Assembly: GCA_943704525.1 (NCBI GenBank)
Contig: CALSCQ010000212.1
Span: 1 to 20,514 of the forward strand
From: Pigoraptor vietnamica
Lineage: Eukaryota > Opisthokonta > Filasterea
Direction of reading: 5' to 3'
Length of the DNA: 20,514 nucleotides
This document shows, piece by piece, positions 1-11,700 of this stretch. Each line of letters begins with the position of its first letter. Within the stretch, counting starts at the first letter, position 1. A program made the position numbers and the translations under genes. The notes beneath the pieces are model-generated. The model was not told the DNA's origin, searched no databases, and saw nothing but the letters and a program-made list of their open reading frames with translations.

Positions 1-128
1 AGAAGAAGAGAAGAGGTGACCGCACGCAAGGCCATTCGAATTCAAATAACCCCGCGGGTGCAATCACGTGACGCTCCGCCCCGTATGTGAAGGCTAAACC
101 GGCACTTCACAACAGTGGAAAGAGACGG

Positions 129-138
129 ATATATATCT
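129..138 (+). promoter_or_regulatory. TATA-like AT stretch upstream of GPI
   Basis: A TATATAT core stands alone in otherwise GC-rich sequence about 280 bases before the preferred GPI start codon and about 50 bases before a CA-repeat leader. Position and composition suit a core promoter, but no transcription start is visible and the match is short. Confidence 0.2.
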
Positions 139-177
139 TCGCGGAACCTTCGCGATTGCGTGGGAGGTGCCCGACGC

Positions 178-209
178 GCACACACTGACACACACACACA
201 CACACACAA
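178..209 (+). repeat. (CA)n microsatellite in GPI leader
   Basis: Near-perfect CA dinucleotide run with one interruption. It lies upstream of both candidate GPI start codons, so the transcript would carry CA in its leader. This is the opposite polarity to the GT tracts in the introns. Confidence 0.9.
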
Positions 210-259
210 GGTCAAGCCTTCGCGACTCACGCCGCAGACACACCGACCCCTTAAGACAG

Positions 260-418
260 ATGCGAGTTCTTGCGTTGCTGTTCATTGCTGTCGTCGCTCT
301 CGCAGTGCGCGGCGAGTCTGTTAACCTCGCCTATTCGTCAACGGATCAGCCGGCGCTGAATTGCCACGCACACACAACTCACTCGGACTCAAAAAGCTCC
401 CTCTGCGACCCCAACACC
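260..418 (+). other. In-frame N-terminal extension of GPI resembling a signal peptide
   Basis: An upstream ATG at 260 is in frame with the GPI start at 419, with no stop between them. It would add 53 residues. The first 18 read as a classic signal peptide: a short basic start (MRV), a hydrophobic core (LALLFIAVVALAV), then a polar stretch. The rest is Ser/Thr/His-rich with no recognised domain. The ATG at 260 has a poor context, with C at -3, whereas 419 has A at -3 and G at +4. A secreted form by alternative start is therefore possible but unproven; the stretch may simply be 5' leader. Confidence 0.35.
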
Positions 419-2498
<2,080 letters not shown>

Positions 2499-2525
2499 TG
2501 GCAAGCGCGCTTGACCTACGCGGCA

Positions 2526-2561
2526 GCCGTGTCGTCAACGACCGCCGTGTCGCCAACGACC
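2526..2561. repeat. Tandem 18-bp duplication
   Basis: Two head-to-tail copies of an 18-base unit beginning GCCGTGTCG differ at one base. They lie just past the stop codon at 2498, probably in the 3' untranslated region. Confidence 0.85.
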
Positions 2562-2961
2562 GCCAATTTAACGGCGTGCGGTCGGCTGCGCAATGAATAT
2601 CGAATACGAACCGAGTTCAATGGCCACTGCCCCCAGCCAAGCTGGGCCTATAGTACATCAATCGTGTTTGATACTGAGCCCGGCGTTGGTCGGGTCCAGC
2701 TATCAACTGAGTTACGACGCACGTGCAAGTTTGACTGTGTGTGCGGCGTGTGCGTAGTTGTTGCACTCAGACTGGCTTAGTGGGCGGCCTTGAATTGTTC
2801 ACTACAGCACAAAAAAACACTGTACCTATGAAGGTGTGGCAAATTTCGTCAATTGTTTCATTATCCGGCGACGCACGCGCGCACGCACGCAGCAGCACGC
2901 AGCAAGACGCAAGAACGCGGCGGGGAGTGCAAGAAAAAGAGAATTTGGAGAGCAAGAAATA

Positions 2962-2994
2962 CGCGCGCGCACACACACACATACACACACACAC
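2962..2994. repeat. (CG)n/(CA)n alternating tract
   Basis: A short CGCGCG run passes straight into (AC)n with one T interruption. Alternating purine-pyrimidine of this kind is a known Z-DNA-prone pattern. It sits between two convergent genes. Confidence 0.85.
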
Positions 2995-3079
2995 TGTCAC
3001 AGACACGTGTTCACACTGAAACACAAAAATAGCACCGCGACGATCGTCGCACGCGATGCAAGACAAGCGCATGGCGCGC

Positions 3080-5709
3080 TCATCGAATGGCCACGAGGCC
3101 ATAGCCGCACGCGCCCGAAATTTGGTCGCACTCGAGGCACGCGACAATGACATGAGAGCCCACTTCGGTTGGGTACAGCGGCACCTTCGCGACGGCACTT
3201 GCGCCGGACGCGACAGTGCCAATCCCCACCGCAACTTGCTGTGCGGGGACGAGAATACTGCTGCCCTCCGCATGAATCGCCGCGTTCGTGAGCGGGAACG
3301 GCAGCGCGTTGACGACTTTGACGACCGCCGACGTGCTAGTGCGCGAGACCACGCGCGCAGGACACTCGACGACGACCCTGGGGAGGGCGAGAAGGAACGG
3401 TGTGTCTGTCGCGTGCACGACAGACTCCGGCAAGAGGCTGTTCAGGAGAGAGGGACCGCGCTGTCCGTCGCCGCGCACCGGCGGAAGTAGCGCGCCAAAC
3501 GAGAAGAGCCGCAGGGCACAGCACTCCTTCAAGTGCTGCGCGTAGTCCAACACCTCGACGTCCATGGTCACGGCGCGCGATGAGCCGGGCTTCATGGCGA
3601 CAATCTCCGTCTTCGACTTGATCGTTTCCAGCACGCGGCCGGCGCCCTGATACCTCTCTGCGCACACGGTGAGGGTGACGGCCACGCGCGACGTCTCGGG
3701 GAGAGAGTCGCTCGCGGCTATCTCGAGGCCCACGGAGAACGGGCCGCCAATGGCGAGGTCGGAGCCCACGGACGGCGTGAACGCTATTCCGGAGGACGAC
3801 GGCGCCCCCACGCCCTCCCCTATCGGCGACACAGGGTCACCCTTGTCGCCCCTGTAGTTGGTCGTGAGGTCGAGTTGGGCCGACGCCATCGCCCCGCACA
3901 TCTTCGTCAGGATGAGTGCGCCCGTCTTGTTGCGCGCAATGGCAACGTCGACATACGCGCCTTCCTGCGTGATCGGCGGCGACTCCTCGTTGTCCGAGAG
4001 CGACGGGTTCGGCTGACGGAAGTGCACCGGCGCCGTGATGCCGTGCGCAAAGTACTCTGCGTCCACGCGCACGCGAGAGCCCGTCTTGGTCTTGCCAAGC
4101 TGGCCGAGCGCGCAGTCGCGGACGAGCTGGACGGGCACGGGACCGCGGCACAGGCCACTGGACTTGTCCGACGCCCTCCCCCCGGACGCGGGAAGGGGAT
4201 CGACCGAATTCCATCCGTGATAGTGGTTGCCGGCCGAGTCACGTGTGCGCATGTAACACTCGGCCCAGCAGTGCGACGCGCGGACGCTCGCGGGTCCCTT
4301 CTCGGGAAACCCGCACTGGTCGAGGAGAACGACGGCCGGCTTCGCGCCAGAGGGGTCGCCGACGGGTGCCGACGAGCTGTGCGCAGACTCGTAGCACGTG
4401 ACCATGCGCGCGGGAATTCCGAGGCAGCGCAAGACTGTCACGAGGACGGCCGACGCCACCGCAGAGTTGCCGTAGCAAACGGGCTGCCGGCCACGCCTCA
4501 GCCACGTGCGAAGAATGACCGGCGACCCGTTCCACCGCGTGGGTCCGCGGCGGTCCTCCGCTGTCGTCGAACCGCTCTCAAACTGTGTCGCGGCCATCGA
4601 TCCCATGACAACAAAGTCGCGACTCTTCTTGCGCTCGGCGGCGCGGCGGTCGACGGGCTCGAGCAGCGACGGCCGTCGTATTTCCCCGTTCGAGGATGTC
4701 CGGCGCCCAGCAGGCAGCGCGGGGAGGAGCACGCGGCACGACAGCACGCACCCGTTGATCGCCGCGGAGCTTTCGCTTGCAATAAACGCCGAGACGTGGC
4801 GAACGACGCGCTTTGGGTCCCCGCGGTCTTCCGGCGCGAGGCCGTCGAGAAGCGCAAGCGCAGCCGAGAGACAGTCCGACTCAAACTGGCCGTAGTTCCA
4901 CGGGCGCTCCGTGGGCTTGGATGCAACGCCGTCGTACACGATTCCGTGCGACGCGAGCACGTACTCGTCGCGATCGGTGCGCTCCGACACGTACACAGGG
5001 TCGGCCTCGCACCACGGGTTGAAGAGGACGACGACAGTGGGAGAGGAAAGCAGAATGCGCCCCTTGGACGTCTTGAGAAACGAGGACTGCGAGTCCGTGC
5101 GGCCGAGGCTCGACACGCTGCTCATGCTGCTGCTCACGCGGCGGAGGAGGAACGCAGCTTCTTCGTCGTCATCCGCAAACTCCGAGCTGCGGTCCGAGAG
5201 GTCCGACGCCGAGCGCGATATCTCGTCGTTCTCGGAGGGATTCGTCGACCACTCGCACGCGCCGATGCCGTCCACGTGCAACCGCACAACAAAATCGTAC
5301 TCGCCCACCGCAAAGTTGCTCGGGAGGGTTACGCTCACGTAACACCCGGTCCGTGACGTCCACATGACGCGGGCGCCGTGCTCGGCCTTGCGCGAGGCGG
5401 CGGTCGACTCGTCCGGGTAGCGCGGCAGAGGGGGTATGTTGATGGCCTCCCCGATCTTCTTGCGAAGCGAAGCCGCGTCCTTCACGTCGCCGCCGTACAT
5501 GCCGCTCGTGTCGACGGGGACGAAGGTGAGCGTCACGTACACTCCGTGCGCGGGAATGGGGCGACTCGTGCTAATGCCAAACACAAAGGGAAGGCCACGG
5601 CGAATGACGAGGCGCTCGCCGTAGACGCTCGCGTAACGGCTTGTCACGTGCTGTGTGCGGTTGCGAAGCGCCTGCAGCTGCAGACCTGTGATAGACAGGG
5701 GGCCGTACT
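3080..5709 (-). other. Animal-type transglutaminase fold, nucleophile Cys replaced by Ser
   Basis: All four parts of the animal transglutaminase family are present: the N-terminal Ig-like domain (LVIRRGLPFVF), the core beginning LFNPWCEADPVYV and WNYGQFE, and two C-terminal barrels ending LVAIR. In the core the usual YGQCW reads YGNSA, so the catalytic Cys is Ser (codon TCT, 4463-4465). The His (SHCWAE, 4271-4273), the Asp (WNSVDP, 4199-4201) and the Trp before the active site (RWNGS) are kept, with near-normal spacing of 64 and 24 residues. One base separates TCT from a Cys codon. Loss of the Cys with the fold kept is what erythrocyte band 4.2 shows, so a structural role is inferred. A Ser/acidic insert of about 70 residues interrupts the N-terminal domain. 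Confidence 0.9.
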
Positions 5710-8700
5710 CTGCGCGTGGCGTAACACACACCTGAATCAGCATAGAGGATACAAGGGGTGGCAAACGAGCACATGCGGCCACACAAAAACAGTCGCAGAC
5801 AGCAGCCATCGCTGCCGTCCACGCCGACGTTGTGCGCGCAACAAGACATCACAAACTCACCGTCGCCGTAGATGGACCCGGTGAGCGACGGCGCGTCGGG
5901 GCTCGGCGGTGCCTCAAACAGGTTCACCACGCTCGACTTGACCGGGTCGACGACAATCGTCGGCGCGTTCACCGGCTCCGATTGCGCGAGGCGTTCGGGA
6001 ACGGCCGGTGTCGACGGCAGAGACCACGTGCCAGGAGGGAAGAACTCAAACGACTGGCGAAGGTAGTCAATCACATTCTGCTGCTGCTGTTGGGCGGTGG
6101 GCGCAGCGGGCAGAAGGGCCAGGTCCGCCATCTGCAGCCGCTCGAGCGACGGCGTGCGCGTGCCCGAGCGCCAAGAAGACGATTGCTTGGGATTGACGAC
6201 AATTCCGGCAATGCCCGCAAACAGGCTCGACAGGTTCACGCTCTCCTGACTCGTGCGCCGGTCGGGAGTGCCGGTTGACGACGACATGCGACGCGTCCCG
6301 TCCGCACCCGCGGCCCCAGTCTGCGACGACGACGACGCGCGGCGTCCCTCCACGCCTGCAAGAGGTGCTGCGGGGGCGGACACGGAAAGGCGCCGCACGT
6401 CGTTCGTCGGCGCGGAAGACGAGGAAAGGCGCCGTGCGTCCGGGTGGGGAGAGGTGCTTGACAGCGGCGTTGCGTGTGAGAAGGTCGCCATAAAAGTGGC
6501 GCTCAGGCGCCGCTCCAAGCGACCGCCGGCCACGCCCATGAGCGCAGCTTCGAGCACGTGTGCCCCCGCCGCCGTCCCCTGGATATTTGGGCTCGTTGTA
6601 CCGGACGCGCCCAATGGCCGCCGAGAAGGGCTTTCCATCCCAGAGTCTGCTGCCGACACGGCGGGGCTCAATCCGCGCGCCGCAAGGAGGGCGGGGAGTG
6701 CCTCGTACGACGACGCGAGCGGGGTGCCGCCGTCCAGCGATCTCCGTTCTTGCGTGTGCGCCTGCGGGGCGTGCGCTTGCTGGCTGCTGCTGCTGAGCGG
6801 GATGTCGCTGATCGATGCCCTTCGCCTGTGGGCCACCGAGTTCGGCAGGAGGGGAAGGGGAGACGCGATCGACGACGAGCGCGGCGGCAGCACCTGCTTG
6901 CTGTCGTCGGGAGAGATGACCGGCGCAGACTGCGGGACTGCTTCCAACGGCGCGTTCGCAGCCCCTTGTGCCATCAGCAGAGGGTCGAGAGTAGGCACGG
7001 CGGTCGCACTGGGAACGGACGTCACGCTGTTGCGCCTCGACAGCAGGCGCTGCTGCTGCATAAGCAGCTCCTGCTGGAGTTGCCGCTGTTGATGAGCCTG
7101 CTGCGCCTGCTTCTCAATCTCAAGGCGCGCCTGGATGTCGCTGTAGCTGCCGTCTTCGGGGACCATGTCGATCGGCGGAAATGCGAGGGCGTTCACGCGG
7201 TGGTGCGCGACGGGTACGCCTCCGTTGGCTTGCGACGTGGTCGACCCACCGTCAAGCGGCGACGCGTCCGTTCCCTCCTCTGTGGGGGGTGGCGGCGTCG
7301 CGACCGTCGTTTCGAGCGACACAGCCAGACGCGATGCTTGCGACGCGGGAGTCGTGGTGGGCTCCGGCACCGTTGCAGTCGAGTCCGCTTGCTCCTGCGC
7401 TTCGCCCGCGCGTTCCACCGACGATTCCGCTTGAACAACGGCCGTTTCGGCGCTCTCCACGACAACTTCCGTCGTCCCCTGCGCCTCCTCCTCGGTGCCA
7501 TCCCCCGCGGCGTCCTTCGGTTCGTCTGGGTTCGTGACGACGATGGGCGGCGGCGATTCCGTCGGCGGAGGGACCGTGTCCGCCGACGCCGAACCAATCG
7601 AGTACAGTGACGCTTCGAGCACGTCCAACACTGGCGAGTCGATGCGGTCCGCCATCGTGGCCAATAGGCCCATTGCGACGGACGAGCGGCGGGACATGTT
7701 CGAGTCTGCACTCGACGACGACCTCCTCGATGCGTCGCCTCCGCTGAGGAGATTGACGGACGACGAGCGACGGCCGAGCCCCTTGAATGGGTTGTTGCCG
7801 GAGAGAGGCGTCTGGGGCTGCGTGCCCGGCTGCGCGTGCGCATTGTGCTCCTTGCTGTTGCGGCGCGCGAGGAAGGCCATCGGAGACGCGTCGCTCTTGC
7901 GCCTCTCTGGGGAATCGACGCCGTTCGAGGGCACGGTCTTGCACATAAACGCACCGTCGCCGAGGTGGTACACGCTCATGAGGGACGTGCTGCGCGCCGA
8001 GTTCTTGTCAATCGCCGTCACGGACGACTTGTCCGAGAGGGCGCGATCGAGGGAAGCCACGCTCGCGCGGTCGCTGTCGGAGTCGTTAGAGTCCACGGAC
8101 TCCGCGCCCGACATGTGTCCGGTCATCAGTTGGTGCTTCAGTATGGCCGTGTAAGCCTTCGACGCGTCGTGTGACGTCAGGTCCGATTCGGATGACGTCG
8201 TCGCGGGCGCCTTCACCTTGCCCTTCTTCTTCTTTGCCGTGTCCTCGGTTAAAAGGCCCAGGAGGCCCTTGGAAGGCGACGAGTTGTCCGCCGTGAGGCT
8301 TATGCTCCGTCGCGGCAACGGTGAGTCCACGTCGGGCACAAGCGGCGTAGCCATCGACAGAACAATCGACGGCTTGCGATTGGGCTCGGTCGATATGAAG
8401 AGCGCAGAGTCGCTCGATGCCTTTCCCGTCGTCGACTGCTTGCGAGCGGCGACCGCTCCCTTCGTGAAAGGTGCACCAGCAGCGGTCACGTGCGCGTGCG
8501 CAGCGGAAGCCTCTGCCGCGTTCGTGTCGTCAGCGGCTGGCAGTACCGGACACGGGGGCGGAGGCTGGACGACGTCCCGCAGTTCGCACTCGTTTGTCTC
8601 TCCATCCGTGGCGTTGGTGGCGCACTCTTCGCGCGAAGTGGCTTGCTCGTGGTGAGAGTGGTGATGGTGCGCTCGATACGCATTCGCCTCTGCGCTCTCT

Positions 8701-11700
8701 GCAAGCGCAAAGCTGGCCTCAAAGTGCGGCGGAGGTGTGCCGGGGGGCGCCCGCAGCTGCTGCCTGACCTGCGCGTGCAGCGCACGTCGGCGCTCTTCCT
8801 CTTCCTCGTCCACCTCCCACTCTTCCGAACTCCCACCGCCCACGGCCGTGTCACTCGCCGCCTCGCTCTCGTCGTCGCCGTCCTCACTCGAGGACCCGTA
8901 CAGCTCCGGCGAAGACGGCTCCCCATCCGACGCTTCGCCACCGACAATAGCAAGGCTCTGCAACTCGACGCGCGCGTCGTCGTCCAGCACGCCGTGCAGT
9001 CCGTTGCCGCTCGAGTCGTCCTCCGGGGCATCCGTCCCGAACTTGTACCACGCGCAGAGGCCAATCTCGCGGGCCTTATCAGGGAACAGCGACGCACGCA
9101 TGCCCGCCGCTATCTCCGACTGCGACAGCGCGCGCGACCACAGGCGGACGTCCGCCACCTTTCCGTAGAAGCCGCATGGCATATCCGACGCGTACTCGAG
9201 TCGACCCATGCGAAGCGGCGGCTGCGACTGTCCGTAGGGGTAGAGGGGACCGCCGCGGAAGGGCATGATGTCGTCGAGCTCTCCGTTGATGTACATGCTC
9301 AGCTCGTCGCCGTCGCACACGCACGCAATGTGCGTCCACTCGCGCGCGCGCACACGAACCGACGCGCAGTAGTCGTTATCGACCCAGCCCGTGGCGAAAA
9401 AGTAGAGGCTACCGCGCTTGCCCGCGCAGAGGCAATACCCGTCCAGACCGTTGGACGTTTTCGCAACGACGACAGAGTTGGGTGGCTGGTCGGCGCAGAG
9501 AAAGTACACCCAGCACTCAAGGGTCAGAGCCTTGGTGGGGCGGAGGAGAGGGCTGTCCGGCACTTCGAATCCGGGGTAGCGATCCCAATCCACGATGCAC
9601 AGCGAATTGATGCGCGACGCTGCAAGTGTGAGGACGGTGTGCGTGTGAGAGCGCGCTTCACACACACACACACACACTCTCTCTCTCTCTCTCCATACTC
9701 CACACTTAAAAACACTCTTACACACACTCACACACACACACAAAAAAAAAACACGCACACGCACACACACAACGCATACAAAGTCGTACGCATGGCACGG
9801 GAAACTCACGCTCTTCAATCGGAGCTATAGCCGCGATCCATTCGTCCTCCGGCACGGCGTCCACCGGCGGCTTGATGCTTGCCGGCGCCTCGACCGGCAT
9901 CTGCTGCACGCTCGATCTCACCAGCACCCCCTTCCGCGCCAGGCCCGCTGCCTCCGTCGGTCCACTCGCTGGCAGTGTCCTCGTCGCTCGGGCTCTCGCC
10001 GCGTCCGACATGGCGGGCGTAGTGCCCTGAGGGACTGTCGTCGGCGCCGTCGCTCCCGCTGCCGCTGTGGCCGTGGGAACGCTCGTTGCCGCTGTCGGCG
10101 CTGTGGTCGTCTTCTCCGAGCGGACGAAAGGAATGACGGCCGGTACCAGAGGGCCCATTACGGTCACCCTCGGCCCGGCCAACAGTCTTATCCTTCTCGC
10201 CGTCCGCGGGGGACACTGAAGAGTCGTGCGCACCTCCCATCGGCTCGTCCACGTCCGAGCCGCCGCGGGGCGATGGCGCACGCTGCGGCTGCTTCTTGCG
10301 CGCAGCAGGCGACGTGCGGGACGTTGAGTAGTCGTCGCTCGTGTTCCCGACATCGCTGGTGTCCGAGCTGTACCCGCTCTGCCGCGACGTCGACCGTTCC
10401 TCGGCGCTTTCTGGAGGCAACGAAAACGATACGGCCTTGCGACCCTTCTCGGCGTGCCGCTCGCCCTCCGAATCCGAGCGATTGCCGTCGCGGTTGCCCC
10501 ACTCGTCTCCCGCCGACGACGCCGACAGCTCGAAGATGGTCGGTGCCTCATCGCCAGAGGAAGCGCCGCCCGCGCTGGCACTCGGAACGTAAGGGTCGTC
10601 GTCTTCAGAGTCCGACACGGCGGGCCCGGAGGAAGCGTCGGCGACCGCGCGCTCGCGCTCGCGCTCAATCTCGACCTGAGGGGGAGGGGCGAGGAGGTTG
10701 CGGGCCATCTGAATGCACTCGTGCCCGCGGACCATCTCGCGGCGGATGAGCGAAATGTCGTCCGATTCAATGTCTTCGAGCAGGCGCGCGCCCGCGGGAG
10801 GGCGTCCCGAGGGGGTCAGCGGGTGCACGACAGACCCTGCCACGGCACGCTTGTTTGCCGCGAGGGTGGCGGACGACGCCGTGTACTTTGTGTCGTCGCG
10901 ACGGCGAGAGTACTTGTGGAAGCGGCCCTTCGTCTGGGGAAAAGCATTGCGGAAGGCGATTTGTGAGCAAGCGTCATCGCCACACTATCGGTCTACAGCG
11001 CACTCGGGTCGCGCGCGCACTACGCACACAAAGGAAAAAACGAACACAAATGCACATACCTGCACGGCGAGCTTCTCCAAAAACTTGTTCGCAGCAGCGT
11101 CCGCGCAGTTAAACGAGATCGTGTGCACGGGCGTCGCGCGGCCCCACGTGGCCACCGCGTTCAGAATGTCCTCCGTGGACTGGTCCGGCTGGCCGTCCGT
11201 GAGAAGGTAGACTGCGTCCGCCTCGTCCACATGCAGTGCCATGCGGAGCGCGTCGAGCGTGTTCGTGCTGCCGCCGGCCTCTAGCTTCAGGACCCACTCG
11301 CACGCGTCGGCGACGGACTTGGGTGTCCACGCGACCAGCTTCTCGGACCACGCCTCGACGCGGCCGCTGTAGCGCACGATCGAAAAGGCCGTCCCCGCCG
11401 TCAGCTGCGACTGCACGAGCGACGACAGCTCCGTGCGGAGAACGTCCATGTGCTCCTCCATGGATCCGGACGTGTCCACCACGAAGATCACGTGCCGCTC
11501 GGGGACGGTGCCGAAGATGCGGCGGCTGCCCGATTGGAGCCAGCGCAGGCGCGCGCCGAACCGCCGCAGCTGCCGCTTCACCGCGCGCTCGTACTTGTCC
11601 ACGAGCATCTCGCGCGTGGACGCGTTCCCGCCCTTCAGCTCGGAAAACGTCACGGCGAAGCGGGCGAAGTCGAGGCCCTTGTTCTCGAGGCCGTGCTGCG

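Larger units (their letters stand above)
2499..3079. other. Convergent intergenic region
   Basis: About 580 bases between the ends of a plus-strand and a minus-strand gene. It holds the 18-bp duplication, an imperfect hairpin around 2676-2697 (GAGCCCG against CGGGTC), an A7 run near 2812, an alternating CG/CA tract, and no credible ORF. No AATAAA signal is seen on either strand, so polyadenylation sites cannot be placed. Confidence 0.7.

Noticed and set aside
2640-2720. tRNA-like patch on the minus strand (AACTCAGTTGATAGC resembling an A box, then a weak B box)
   Set aside because: No acceptor stem pairs, the D-arm does not close and the B box is poor. It could be a chance match or a remnant, so no tRNA or SINE is called.
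3875-5356. A 493-codon plus-strand open frame opposite the transglutaminase
   Set aside because: Arg-rich shadow of a well-supported coding exon, with no recognisable motif.
8490-9830. A 446-codon plus-strand open frame opposite the LamG exon
   Set aside because: Arg/Val-rich shadow that ends by translating the CA microsatellite into His-Thr repeats.
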